From contig NC_084481.1 of the NCBI RefSeq assembly GCF_030035675.1, positions 47,087,399 to 47,151,398 of the forward strand: a DNA stretch of 64,000 bases, in the 5' to 3' direction. Each line of letters starts with the position of its first letter. The first letter of the stretch is position 1. Positions 44,691 to 56,902 of the stretch are shown here, piece after piece. The position numbers and the translations under genes are program-made. Source of the DNA: Rhineura floridana (lineage: Eukaryota; Chordata; Lepidosauria; Squamata; Rhineuridae). Below the pieces are notes generated by a model that had not been told where the DNA came from, did no database searches, and was given only the letters and a program-made list of their open reading frames with translations.

Positions 44691-45131
44691 TAGACACATA
44701 CATCTACTATATTGCATATGCACTGGTCACGTTTTATTGATGTGGGCCACTGGCACAGCAATAAGTGACTATTTCAAGATCAGTTCATGAATTCATGACA
44801 GAATCCTTAAGCAGAATTTGCAATCAAATAATGATCAAGAGCATGCCTCTGAGCATATGTAGAGTATGTTTCCCACTCTACTGGACAATGGCAGCCCCTC
44901 CTCCTCACATATTTAGAATTAAACAGCAGCACTTATAGAGCGATGGCACACATCTCCCATACAAATTCTAAAATCTCTTTAGAAATTATGCACTAACCCC
45001 ATCATCACTGGCAGCAAATTACAACAAAGAACACATTCATTCCATTATCACTGAATTCTCCTGCCTCCGTATATATCTAGAATTCAGGAACAGATTGCTT
45101 CCAAGCACATGCTTAGCTCAGAATTTTCAGT
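44691..45131. other. no gene recognised
   Basis: Nothing recognisable. Confidence 0.5.
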
Positions 45132-45587
45132 ATAAGGACTAGAAATGGAAAGAGATGTCAATTACGGTTCTCTCAATTTATCATTTTCCCAATCTTAAAT
45201 TCAGTTCTCCAAATTTGTGCAGCAATTTGTGTTTTTTAAAAAATCCTCATGAAAATTCTCCAGCATCTTAGGTGAATTTCTCCTAATAAACACCTTTTTG
45301 TAGGCAGTTTTAACTAATGTACACAGTTTTCAATCAATTTCTCCCCATACAATGCATTTTGTATGTTATTTTCACTCATATATTCATTTTTATGCACACT
45401 TTCTGTTAACATATGCGTTCTTGTAAACATTGTTTGGTTTGCTAACTGCATTACAAAATTTGAATAAGTGCAAATTTTGAAGGAAGGCTGCATTTCAGTT
45501 TTCATATTGTTTTGGTAAGTGCAAATTCGATAGATTTGGCTTGAAATGCAAATTGCATAGAATTTCTTGCCCATCCCTAATAAGTCC
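45132..45587 (+). mobile_element. hAT-like element, family A, with decayed target duplication
   Basis: The 440-bp element 45,140-45,579 runs TAGAAATGG to CCATCCCTA. Flanking octamers ATAAGGAC and ATAAGTCC agree at six of eight bases. Confidence 0.85.
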
Positions 45588-46447
45588 TTTGTCTTCAAAA
45601 ACAAACAAAATCCACCCCATTTGCTCTAAATGTCCCTGTTCCAGCAATCCAATTCACAAAATAAAGTTGCCTCAAAAAAAAAATAAAAAGGCAGCATACC
45701 CATCACAGCAGAAGGCGGCACATTTTCATGGGTCAGTGTCTGACAGATGCAGTTTATCAATACTTTGAAGGGGGGGACTGGAGGGATGAGCCAAGTACAT
45801 CCCTTGCACAAGATCTTTGTGCCTCCCCTCTCCACCTCTTGTAAGCTTTTACTGCCGCCTCTGCTAGCTTTCCCTTATCTCAGTGGGCTGAGAAAAGAGA
45901 ACTGTAATGGGCCAGCCCAGATATTGGCTTAAAATATACATAAAATGTGCTGAAATCATTTTCATTCGCTTATAATGGCTTACCTTATAGCTTAGTACTG
46001 CATAAGTGGTAAAGAGGGGAAATGTTCTCTTTTGAAAATGGGCTTTTCCCAGCTCTCCCTTCTGAACAAAGCAATGTTTTCTTACGAAACAGAGTACAAA
46101 GAGATACGCAAGTCTAGGCAGTCAACACGCCAGCTGTTTAAATATGGAAGTTCCTTATAGGGTGAAGTTAGGCTAACTAGAGCCGGAAGAGGTTGCATGA
46201 AGAGGCACAGAAAGGAGAAGCGTCAACAGGCAGTAGCAAAAAAGGCCATTGGGAACACGCCTTCCCTTTCATAACAAAGTGTATAAAAGGCCAGGTTTTA
46301 CAGCACTCATGACCCCTCAGCTCTGCTGGAGTGGGGGTGGGGGGGTCAAAGAAAGCAGGAGAAACCATCCACCTATTCCATCCGTGACATCTGATGGGCA
46401 ATGTATCATGACATGTATTTCCATTTACTTTGTCACTTTTGCTCTGT
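45588..46447. other. no gene recognised
   Basis: Nothing named. A short G-rich run occurs near 46,331. Confidence 0.5.
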
Positions 46448-47037
46448 AATTATACAGCTACGAGAGCGGCTGTATACTATAGCCAGCATGGATTTTTTGC
46501 ATTCCACAATGTTAAATTGAAAATACCCCCATGCTATTCTGATGCTTCCCATAAGCTCATTTTAAAACAAAACCTTACAAAATTATAGTCCTGAACTCAG
46601 ACGCACTTGCTTAACAATCCTCTAAATTTTCATGGTGATACACAAAACACTCAGAGAGAATCGAGAGTTCAAAAAGTAAAAAGGGAGAGAGAGAAAAACA
46701 GACCCCTCTTGGACTTTTTTCTGTCAGAGTTCTCATAATCTGTTGAAATTAATTAAAAATCAGCCATGTTCACAGAGTACCTGTAATCCTATTACTGATC
46801 ATGCCCCATACTCTGACCTTCATCTTCTGCAGTTTATAAGTTTTTTAAAAAAAGCCTAGCTGATTTTTAATTAATTTAAGAAATTTAGCATTGAACTCAA
46901 TAATGTTGGGCATGTTCAGTAAGAACCAGCCATCAGTGTTCTAAAAGCCAGACTTACAGCTGCTTGGCTTGGCTAATTAGAGGGCCACACCCACACCAGA
47001 CCTTTATTTCACTTGAGACAGTCATGGCTTCCCCCAA
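46448..47037 (-). repeat. dispersed repeat F, copy 2, with family E arm
   Basis: Reverse counterpart of 29,517-30,304. The part at 46,980-47,037 is the start of the family E palindrome (GGCCACACCCACACCAG), which is cut off at 47,037. Confidence 0.8.
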
Positions 47038-48214
47038 TGATGGGTAAGGCCACCTAGAATGCATTTTATTAGTTGTAATGTGCAAAATATGAATAAATAT
47101 CATATATTATAAAGATTATTCTGCTGTCTGCAGTTTGACTCCCAAATAGAAAATTTCTGGTACGTCCCTAGACTCAAGAAAGCTTGAGTGGGACCTCCTC
47201 TATCCTCTGCCTGCACTGGATGACAGCTGTTGATAACCGATGAGCTTAGGTGAACTAACATTCAACGCACAAGGACTCTGTGTAGATATGGAAGAAGGGA
47301 GAAGCAAGAACCCTTGACCCTGTGCATTCATTGGTAAGGGGACCAGCATTGCTGGTATCAGAACATTAACAGTAAAAATATCTAAGTAGCCTTTAGCATA
47401 GAGGCTTTGGGGAGGAAAGTTCAGAAGGAGAGGAAGGAAAAAGAATGCAATTAATTAATTGATTTTTAAGAGGGATGTTTAATTCCAGCTTCTTGGCCAA
47501 CCTCAATGAGAACTGATAGCTATGTAATCAACAATTAGAATAGTTGGTTTCAGATATAAAGAATAGAGAGGTTTTATATAAAAATGTGTCAGGTTACTAC
47601 TATGTGATGCCTATTCCCAGAGGCATGTTCAGTATACCACAAATAATAAAAAACACATTTTTTAAAAATTGAGATAATTGGAAGCTTGGTTCCTTCACCC
47701 TGCCCTCATAGGGCTCTGAAAATTGTGGCTTAGAGGAGTAAGAAACCTGCTATTTTAAAAACAAGATGTAATGATGCTTCTAACAAATTCCCCACCACCA
47801 CCACAATTAAATAGTAAGCATTTATATCTGGTATCAGCCACTGAATGTGACAGAAGGAGACTTCCCGAAAGCAGTTAATAGAATTTATCATTAATCAACT
47901 ATAGCTGGAAGTTCCTGTCCAGGCTCTGCTATTTATGTCTAGCCAGGAGCCTATCTGGTTACAATATTGTGAATCTCCAGGAAGGGACGCTACCTGTAGC
48001 AGATTTCATGCATTGCAGTAACACTGGATATGATATCACTGAGTGTGGACAGTGCATTTCAGTGTTGATGGAGACAATTTTAGATACTTTGACAAGGATC
48101 CAAAGAAGAGTGAAACTGGTTCGGTGGGACCAACTGAATATTGTGCCGTTCTCAAACAGTTCCCCCTCCCCATATCATATCATAAACTACTTTTGAAACA
48201 GTCTAATGCACTTC
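47038..48214. other. no gene recognised
   Basis: Nothing recognisable over 1.2 kb. Confidence 0.5.
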
Positions 48215-48330
48215 ATATATATTATCTCAGAAATCCTTACAACAACTCTGTGAGGTAGGCAGGTATCATCATCCTCATCCCTATGTTGGAAGGGCTGAGA
48301 CTGACTTAGAACTCACCAGGCAGAGCAATC
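48215..48330 (+). repeat. MIR/L2-like fragment
   Basis: TTACAACAACTCTGTGAGGT, AGGCAGGTATCATCATCC and GGGCTGAGACTGACTTAG recall the 3' part of MIR-type SINEs. Confidence 0.45.
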
Positions 48331-48884
48331 CAAACTATAGGAAGGCAGCATAATTTATGCCGGTGTAAATTATGCTGGTGTAGTTTACCCCTTTTTCAAA
48401 CTTTGTTTGGCAGCAGGACTACTGCTGGCTAAACTGGCCTGAGACTGGCAAAGGGAAAACAAGGCTTTAAAATAGAGTTTGACTTATGCCACCCTTTTTC
48501 TCAGTGTAACTTCCGCTGGGTTGCTAGGTCCCATGACCAAGCTGAAAGAGCTTTGGAACAGAGGTAAGTCTCTTCCTGCCCCACACCACCCCTGTCACTC
48601 CCCTGGAGTGCTCCTTTTTTGAGACTTGCCACGGCCTCAGCTTAGCCAGCTAAGCCCCTATTCCAAATTCCGCTCATCTGAGCAGATCTTTGGTTTGGAT
48701 GGCTCCCTAAGGCTATGAAGTAAATTCATGGCAAATATGAGAACTGAACCTGGGATTTCCTGATCCATAGCCCAACATCTAAAGCTGCCATCCTCGGCAC
48801 ACTTATCTGAGAGCAAATGGGACTTATTTCTGAGTAAGAATGCAGAGGATAATGCTGCATGCTATAACCAGCTCTCTTCAAGTT
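48331..48884. other. no gene recognised
   Basis: Nothing named. GGGACTTATTTCTGAGTAAG near 48,819 is a family D half. Confidence 0.4.
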
Positions 48885-49100
48885 TTATTTATTACAGTTT
48901 TATGCTCTCCTTCTGTAAATGAGTTCAGGGCAGCACACAAGGTTAACTCTCATTTTATCCTCACAATGACCCTGTGGGGTAGATTAGGCTGAGTGCCTGG
49001 CCCCAAATCAGCCAGTGAGCATTGCATGTCTGTGTGGGGATGTGAATCCTGCTGTCCTGAGTCCAAGACTGGCACTCTAGCCACTATACCACACTGGCTA
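48885..49100 (-). mobile_element. tRNA-derived SINE with L2-like tail, family S2
   Basis: On the minus strand the head AGCCAGTGTGGTATAGTGG carries the A box. GGATTCACATCCCC is the B-box region. The body has GATTTGGGGCCAGGCACTC, and a tail with CAGGGTCATTGTGAGGATAA and GCATAAAACTGTAATAAATA. The head is shared with the RTE-tailed copies at 29,112 and 52,763. Confidence 0.8.
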
Positions 49101-49182
49101 TTATAATTTGATATGGAATCATAGGAATTGGAATGACACTCAACCAACTCTCTGCCTAGAACAGAAATAGTCACCAACACAA

Positions 49183-49345
49183 TTTGTTCTATTACATTTA
49201 TATCCCACCTTTCTTTCATCCTGAAACCCATGGCAGCATATGTATGGTTCTCAGGCAATCACCCATCCAGGCACTGGCCCAACTCAGCCCTACTTAGCTT
49301 CAGGTGGCCTCATGTGACTTCAGATCAGACCCTGGGGCATGTATT
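49183..49345 (-). mobile_element. 5S rRNA-derived SINE
   Basis: On the minus strand CTGAAGCTAAGTAGGGC and GCCTGGATGGGTGATTGCCT line up with 5S rRNA GGAAGCTAAGCAGGGTC and ACTTGGATGGGAGACCGCCT, including the internal A-box and C-box promoter. A tail with AAAGGTGGGATATAAATG, of L2 type, follows. Confidence 0.8.
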
Positions 49346-50054
49346 GGTTATTTAACTGTGATGATAATTACCATAGCAGGCAGATTTGAGCCTACATCTC
49401 CATATAATTTTCCCCTGCCTGATTTCTAATAGTTTTAAAGAACATTTGCAGGCAACCAGATGAATCTAGTGATTTCACAGACAAGGGCTTTTAATCACCT
49501 AGTTTTTTTGGAGACACGCAAAACAATGGCTGCACTAGACTATATAACAGAGTGTAGGAAGTTGCGCATTGATTAGTGTGGGGAAGAAGATATTAAAACC
49601 CAAGATTTTCAGCTTCCCTCAGCAATTGGTCTGGGGGCCTTGGATTATAAGTGAAAAGCGCTTAATTTTCTTCCCAATAGCATTGTTTGTGACAGTATTC
49701 CAAAGATACTTCTACAAGGCTTCTTTTACTAGTGGCTCTCCTCTATTCCTTTCAGTTATAAGCTCATAATTTCTAAGCACTATGGAAGTCATATACTGAA
49801 GATCTTGTTCAGTAGCTCAAAGTGTGCTACATAAACTGGAAATTTAAGGATGTAGTTTTTGTAAAAAAAATAAGGTGTGAATGGATGAGTACAAGAACAG
49901 GTATGGGATCCTAAAGAAGAGGGTGATTTTGGTGAGTGTGTATGGGAAGGCATTTAGGAATAAGGACAAAGAAAGAAATCAGTCCTGGAGGTGGGGGGAG
50001 TGTGTGTATGTGAGGGGGAAGGGGGAGAGAAAGTGTGTGGAGAGCTCAGTTCTG
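49346..50054. other. no gene recognised
   Basis: Nothing recognisable. Confidence 0.5.
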
Positions 50055-50454
50055 TCAGTGCCTCATCTTTTCATTCTTCAGTTCAGTTTTCCACCTTTTT
50101 GCAGCAAGCTCCATTTAAAAAAAATCCTCATGAGAGTTCATCAGCATGTTAGTGTGAATTTCTCAAACACATTTTTGCATGCACTTTTTATTAATGCACA
50201 CATTTTGGCAAGCCACTTCCCCTGATGCAATGGGTTTTTGTATATTATTTTCATTAATACATTCATTTTTATGCACACTTTCCTCCTAATATATGCATTT
50301 CTGTAAAATTGGTTGGAGAACTGCATTGTTAAATTCAGAAAAGGGTGCATTTTGACAGATGTCTCTGCTTTGGTTCTCATGTTGTTTTGTAAGGTGCAAA
50401 TTTGATCAATTTGCTTTTTAACGTGAGCTGCATTGAATTTTTCTCTGGTTCCTA
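50055..50454 (+). mobile_element. hAT-like non-autonomous element, family A
   Basis: Landmarks in order from TCATTCTTCAGTTCAG to TTTTTCTCTGGTTCCTA. The left terminus is diverged. Confidence 0.75.
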
Positions 50455-50647
50455 GCAGAAAGACCACGATAAGAATACTATTACTCTTCTCTTCTGGAAA
50501 GTCTTCACCCTCCTGGAAGAAGCCCTATGAAGAGGCACTATAACGACTAGAAGTCAACTTTAACAATTATGTATGCGGTGTCCCTAATTGACATATCCAT
50601 GCTGCACTATTGTCATACTTAGTTACATTCCACGTTTTCATGCTAAA

Positions 50648-50765
50648 ATAAATAATAATAAATTTAATTTCTGTGTCGCCTATCTGGCCAATGGCCACTC
50701 TAGGCAACGTACAAACAGTTAAAACACAATAAGATAAAATACAATGGTACAATATAAAAACAGTA
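50648..50765 (-). mobile_element. L2 LINE 3' end
   Basis: TGTGTCGCCTATCTGGCCAA and CCACTCTAGGCAACGTACAA closely match the 3' UTR of the intact L2 at 61.6 kb, in the same orientation. Confidence 0.85.
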
Positions 50766-50849
50766 GACAGGACTTACTATGACTTACTATGACTTGCACA
50801 TATATTGCAAATAGGTGGTTGGCAACAGGGTTTTTTTAAAGATGCACAA

Positions 50850-51125
50850 ATCTGTCCATTTTGGTTTCTCTCCGTTTCTCCTTTTTCAAATCTTAAATTC
50901 AGTTCTCCAAATTTCAACATCAGTTTGCTCATCAGTCTCCTAATGTACACATTTTTGCTAAGCAATTTTCCCTAATATAATTCATTTTAATATTTTTTTC
51001 ACCAGCATATGCATTTTTATGAACACTTTAGTATGCATTTTTTTAAAAAAAATGCTGCTTGGTTGGAGAACTGCATTGCAAAATACGAAGTAAGAATTTA
51101 GAAGGATGGCTGCGTTTCAGGTCAT
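50850..51125 (+). mobile_element. hAT-like element, family A, right end lost
   Basis: CAAATCTTAAATTCAGTTCT through GAAGGATGGCTGCGTTTC. The right terminus is missing. Confidence 0.7.
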
Positions 51126-51476
51126 GTATTACATAGGAGCATTTCTATTCCTCTAGGGCTGTTTTCATCCCTTGCCATTAAGTACTCAAGAAAAAGAAGA
51201 AAAAATAGCCAGTAGGATTGTGAGTATAGGGAGTGCTTGAAAAGAGTAAATGGTAACGGATGTGTAAATTCAGTTGAGGTCTAGAGATCCGTGTTGCTTG
51301 AATTACCTGCAGAGATTTAATACAGCTTCTTTCGCTAAGTCAGTGTTCCAGAATGATGTTAAAAGATGGCTAGGCTTATTCAGAAAATACATGGATTGTG
51401 GGTGAAAGGAAAAGTCAGTGAGAAAAGGGCAGTGTTACATTAGACAGATATCCAGCATCAGCATAGGGCTCACCCA
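51126..51476. other. no gene recognised
   Basis: Nothing recognisable. Confidence 0.5.
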
Positions 51477-52623
51477 GGGCTCATCCAGATGCCTGCAAAA
51501 TGTGTGACACGCCCGCTATGTGTGTTCATTATTTTTCAGTCGTCCAAATGACGTCTCGCGCTGTAACGCATTTTCGTGGGTTAAATCCGCTCCTTGCAAT
51601 ACCGGCAAAAATACGATTTGCTGTTTAAAATAGGGAATCATCCGCTGTGCCTTCAGGAGTTAGGATGCAATACCGTGGACTTTACAGCTGATGGGCGGTT
51701 CTTGGGCATTTCCCCTTGCCCCTTCTCCTCATTCCAGCCAATCACGTATCTTCACTTTTGCGCATGTGCGAGAATAAGACCGGGAAAATTGAACCAATCA
51801 TCGCAATGGTGGGGTGTTGGGGGGGGTCTGCAACTACTGCGCAGATGCATTTTATTTTTTGCCAGCCTGCAAACTGGGCGGCTGCTCTGGGTGAGATCTG
51901 CAATGCACAGCAAGCGAGAAAGGGGGGATGGTCGGTTTCAGCCTGCCTCCGAAAGCCTTGTCAATTTCATTCTGCTTGCTGGGGTTTTTGCTTCAAATCA
52001 GAAAAGCATACATTCATTTAAGTGTAATATTGCAAATGCAAACAAGAAAAAGGCTTCTGGTCAGTTTCAAGCCTGCTCCAGAAAGCTTTGTCAATTTCAT
52101 TCTCTGTGGGAAGGAAAGGGAGAAGGAGGGGGGGTGACACGCTTCTTGCTTTTTTGGAGAAATAAGTGCATTGCCAGCGTGTGTATCTCCTTAAATATCA
52201 ATAAAGGCAGAAAAGCATACATTCGTTTAAGTGTAATATCGCAAATGCAAACAAGAAAAGGGCTTCTGGTCGGTTTCAAGCCTGCTCCGGAAAGCTTTCA
52301 TTCCTGGGAAGGCAGGCGTGAAACCGACCAGCAGCCTTTCCTTCCCAGGTGAGAACTCCTTTGAAGCCATATTGTGCTTCGTTGCAAAGGGGGAGAGGAG
52401 CATACGTAATTTTTTTGCTGACCAATTGGTTGATAGGGGGAGGTTTTAGAGGCAGAGCTTGGAAAAAGCGAAAAGAATGTAGGGGTCTTACCACTGCGGG
52501 TGTGTGTGCAAAAAAGCATTTTTTTTAATTGGGAAAGAGCGAACTAAAAGGCAAAGTGAGGACTATCAGATGACAAACCGATTATGGAAACCGTGGATTA
52601 TCCCGCTCCATTTGGATAAGCCC
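51477..52623. mobile_element. CpG-rich terminal-inverted-repeat element, about 1.15 kb
   Basis: GGGCTCATCCAGATG at 51,477 and, reversed from 52,623, GGGCTTATCCAAATG form termini with two mismatches. The interior is richer in CpG than its surroundings and holds a direct repeat (51,999 and 52,208) with CAGAAAAGCATACATT and TTCTGGTC-GGTTTCAAGCC blocks, plus a short inverted copy near 52,315. A 252-codon open stretch at 51,594-52,352 has no transposase motif. The target duplication is unclear, so the superfamily is left open. Confidence 0.65.
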
Positions 52624-52762
52624 CCAGATGTCTTTTTAAAAAATTGTGCATTCCTGATTATTTGGGCTTATGACATACTGCTTCATTTCCTGTCAGTGCA
52701 ATGTCCCATAATTTCGTGCTGTAATCCTGTAACTTTTCATATCACATTTTTTATCCTGCTTA

Positions 52763-52956
52763 GAGCCAGTGTGGTGTAGTGGTTAAGGTGTTAGACTACA
52801 ACCTGGGAGACCATGGTTCAAATCCCCACATATCCACGAAGCTCACTGTGTGACCTTGGGCCAGTCACGGCCTCTCAGCCTCATGAAAACTCTATTCATA
52901 GGGTCGCCATAAGTCGGAATCAACTCGAAGGCAGTACATTTACATTTACATTTTTG
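52763..52956 (+). mobile_element. tRNA-derived SINE with RTE/BovB-like tail, family S2
   Basis: Head GAGCCAGTGTGGTGTAGTGG with A box, B box GGTTCAAATCCCC, body TGTGACCTTGGGCCAGTCAC, tail GGGTCGCCATAAGTCGGAAT and TTTACATTTACATTT. It looks complete at the 5' end and resembles Sauria SINEs. Confidence 0.88.
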
Positions 52957-54380
52957 TTGTCCTGTATTGCAAGAGTGTCCCTCCAGATGGCGATCATGTG
53001 GTAGCATCAGGGAAGTATCACAGAACAAATAATAATGTGGAATGATGTGTGGATGGTCCAGTATAAATCTACCACTAATGAATTATTATTGCACTAATGA
53101 CATGTTGCAGAATACATCGGCAAAAAATCAAAAGAAAACATCTCTACCTCCCTGCCTTGCCTGGGCTCTGAAAAATGTCCAAGGGGCTCCTTCTGGTCTG
53201 AGTCTGGCATTCTGGGTGAGGTGGCCTGGAGAATGCCTGAGCCATCACTGCAGTTTGCCAGGGTGGCTAAAACGCCTTTATAAACTTAAGATGTTTTAAA
53301 AACAGCACCCCACCCTTTCCCTCATAATTCAAAAAATGGCACCCCCAAATGTAATTTGTACACTGAAAATGGAGAAAAAGAGCAGAACTGTGCTGAAAAA
53401 GCCTGAATATTGGAATGCCTTTTACTACCTGAGGAAAAGGCCAAGATAACGCTTCTCACCCAGGTGTGTGCTGATTTCACATACAATAGCCTGTTGGACT
53501 GGTAGTTGAATTTTACTTTTAACACCAGGAACAGGACAGTATCCTCCACCCCATCTGAGGGCAGCACGCTAGCTTGGGGGTGGGTGGGACAGGATAGGGC
53601 TGTGTGACTCAAGCTTTTCTGCTTCTCCCCACTTTGCCTCTTTAAACCCCCAGTGCCATCAGACACCTTATTTGTATCCAGCTTGAACTTTTGTCCTGTT
53701 CCCCATCATCTTGGAATGAATAGCTATGTATAGTGCATGTATGAAAATATACGCCTGAATCAGAGTAATAAACCTGTTCTTAGTCAACTCTGGGAAATGA
53801 AGTGGTTTTAATCTTGCCTGTACATGGCCCTTAAATTAGAGTTCTAATGGGAATTAATACCTCATTAATTCCTTACAAGGATGAGCCCTAGCACTGAAAA
53901 TAGATTTTAGTCCTGGTGAGTCCTGGCACAAAGTAAGGCCCAGAAGCTGGCAAGGAAAGAAAAAATCTAATTGAGGCAGAAAGGAGGGGAAAGCTTTAGA
54001 AAAAAGAACCCTTGCAAAAGAATGTAAAAAAAAAATAGGAAGAAGGAAAGAGGATAAAGAATGAGACTTGAGTAGAATAGGAGGAGGGAGGATCAAAAAA
54101 GAAAGGGAAATATGCAATGGTAGTCATTTTGCTTGTTTTCCAGAAACATTTCAGATGAACGGGCATAACTGGAATGGTGTGTGATTGTATGTGTGTGTGT
54201 AAGTGATCCTGCTGTCTGGAAAGTGAAAATTACTGACAGAACCCCAAATGTACTTTGTACTTTGGAAATGGCAACAAAATGCAGATTCTTGCTCTGCCAA
54301 TTTATAGCACAAGTATACACCTTATGGCCTCTTGGACAGCAATTCCAGCTGTTTACATTTAGTGTGACTGTTTTTCTAAA
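52957..54380. other. no gene recognised; purine-rich tract
   Basis: 53,950-54,115 is strongly purine-rich on the plus strand. Short frames elsewhere lack domains. Confidence 0.5.
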
Positions 54381-56417
54381 TCAGAGGTGGAAAGTATCTG
54401 GCTTGCAGGTCCCAATTAGGCCCAGCAAGGGCCCTCATTTGGCCTGGGAGGTCCTTTCCCCCAAGCCACACCCACCTGCCCTACAACAGACATCATATAT
54501 GACATGGGGCAGCTAAAGACATGTCTCTCTGCCGAAAGCAGGGTTGACGGGTGCTGCCAATCACCTGATTGGAGGCACCTGCAAACCCCTTGCCTTTGCT
54601 TGCCTGGCTTGGTTTCAAATCATGCAGGCAAAGGAAAACACTTCACCTGATATCATGATGATATCAGATGACTGACATGTTTGTAGCCCTGGCCACCTAT
54701 CAACACTGGGGAGATCAGGATCTGGCCTACCAGCTGAATCCAGTCACTTTATACCAATGCACCATTAGTGACACCTAAGCTACTCTCAGACAGATTGCAG
54801 GTCACAGGTGTGCTGATTCCACATGCCTGGCAATCACAAGCCACATGGAAGCTATGATGATCTCTAAGATGCTGTTCTAAATAGTAAAGTGAGGACCACT
54901 AGCCATGAACATTCATGGCACAGCCTGGGCCAGCCACATAAATGCACTGTGCTAGTTGTTGCCCCCTCCTTGAGGTACCTTTTGGTACATCTGGTTTAAT
55001 GCTACAGTGCTAACATCTAAAAACCGCCATCTGGAAAATCACTGATAGAAGAAGATGAAACGGGTTTTGCAGTGTCCCTGCTGGGGTGTAGCTTGTACAA
55101 GTAACTTTTGATGTGGTACTTAGTGTTCAATTTAAAACATCATTTCCCTTGATGGTTAAATAGCTCCATTTAATTTATTTACCTCAATATAGGAAACTGT
55201 TGTATTATATTATTACGCTTAAATATGAAGAGGTAAGAAGTTAACCTTAATAATTACCTATTATTACTTTTGTTCATTTCATATTTTGCTTTTGCTGTTG
55301 TTGTTGCTTTATTTTGTAATGCTTCTTATGTAATCGAATTGGAACATTTTGTCCTTTTACTTTATCTTGAATAAAAAACTTTTTAAAAAATGTTCTGAAC
55401 ATGTCTTGCTACACTGAGAAGCATTCCTGGTAACCGTTCCTGAGCCAAGCAAGCATACACCCCAAAACAAAATCCCAAACTTGAGTGTACGCACAGTTTT
55501 CAACTAAAGTCCAGATGCAGTCACAGAATGTTGGAATGCTTGGCACCATCATCATCACAGATGCCAGCTGGAAATGCTGCTTCTCTTGTGTGTCCTGGCC
55601 TGGTAGCAGCAGTCGTGTGCATTATGTGCCGTATGTGTTTGATTACTTGTAATGCATTCTATGTTGGGAGAATGAAAGGCCAATCCAAGGCTCCGCATTT
55701 ACTGCTGATGGCAGCAGAACAGTCATCTGTTATTAAGGGTCAGCTCGGGAGAGACTTTATGTCTCCTTTATCCCTCCATGCCATGGGAACTGGTCCACCA
55801 GTAGCAACAGTTTTAGATTACAGTTTTGACATTTAAATCTATAAATGGTTCCAATCCCCCACGCCTCCCCCCAAAAATCTGGTTGCATGTAATGTATCGT
55901 CTCAGATTCTCCCATGCTGAATGGGATGATCCAACTAATCTCAAGGGTTTACAGAGAAAATAACTACTCAAGCATTAAGAGATCTTTGGTTTCCAGAAAA
56001 TGTATGTTGGGTTTTTTGAAAAAAATGTTTTATCTCGATGTGTAAAGCTTCAATCTTTTATTCAATCCTTTTCCTCCTCCTCCTCGGTTATTATTTATAA
56101 AGAGCATAATGTGTGGGGGGGTCTATACTTTCTTCACAACAGTTTTTAAAATGGGTGCGTGCTAATAAATCTGTTTCCATGATGGGCTGTATCCAGTTGC
56201 GTCCCTCTACTCATGGAAGGCTCTTTGATCCAGCGAAGGCTGGCACGACAAAGAGGGGAAGAGTGTGAATTTCACTGATTATCCCTTCTCCCTGCAGCCT
56301 TCTGTGCCTCTCCTAAAAAACCTGGGTCGGGAGGTCCCTCAAAACAGTGTGGGAGGTAGCGCAGGAGGGGTTTGCAGGAAAAAGATGGAAATTGCCTCTC
56401 TTTGCCTTCTGCTCAAT
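54381..56417. other. no gene recognised
   Basis: CAGAGGTGGAAAGTATCTGG at 54,383 is hAT-like as a terminus, but no partner end was found. A 102-codon plus-strand frame at 55,528-55,836 shows no domain I recognise. Confidence 0.45.
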
Positions 56418-56807
56418 CAAAGCACCAGTAGTGTAGTGGCAAATTCAGAGTCCCTTCGTGATACTCACAGCCACCCCCTCCCTCTTTCTTTGCTGCAGGG
56501 ATCCTTGTTAATGCCTTCTCCCACAACAACAGATATCCCTAGGAGCCAATAAGCACAAAAGAGAGTGTTAGCAACTGAAAAGAGTCTTCTCAGTGGCTGA
56601 CTCACCCCTTTCACTCTGATTGGCTCCAATCAGCAGGAAAGGACAAGGAAGCATGTTAGAAAACTCTTCTCAGTGGCTACTCTCCTTTCATGTTGATTGG
56701 CTCATAGGATGCTAGAGACATAGGGACCCTGCTGGGACCCTGTTCCCAAAAACGTAAGGGGACTAAGACCCCCTGAGACCCTGGATGACTACACCACTGC
56801 AAAGCAT
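56418..56807. mobile_element. 374-bp hAT element, family G, with target duplication
   Basis: The element 56,426-56,799 starts CAGTAGTGTAGTGGC and ends, reversed, CAGTGGTGTAGTC. Octamers CAAAGCAC and CAAAGCAT agree at seven of eight bases. It contains repeated GATTGGCTC and TTCTCAGTGGCT motifs. Confidence 0.88.
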
Positions 56808-56846
56808 CTGTGAGCAAAAGGACATGACTGAATATAACCCTATATT

Positions 56847-56902
56847 ATTTATTTATTATTTGATTTATATCCCGCCCTTCCTCCCAGCAGGAGCCCTATA
56901 TG
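56847..56902 (-). repeat. L2-type 3' tail
   Basis: Same tail as at 3,001 and 31,281, here with TATCCCGCCCTTCCTCCC. Confidence 0.75.

Noticed and set aside
49183-49345. Functional 5S rRNA gene
   Set aside because: Only the internal promoter region is similar, the ends diverge and an L2-type tail follows.
51594-52352. 252-codon plus-strand frame in the CpG-rich element
   Set aside because: It repeats parts of itself because of internal direct repeats, has no transposase motif, and several alternative frames are equally open.
54383-54760. hAT element starting CAGAGGTGGAAAG
   Set aside because: No matching right terminus or target duplication could be found.
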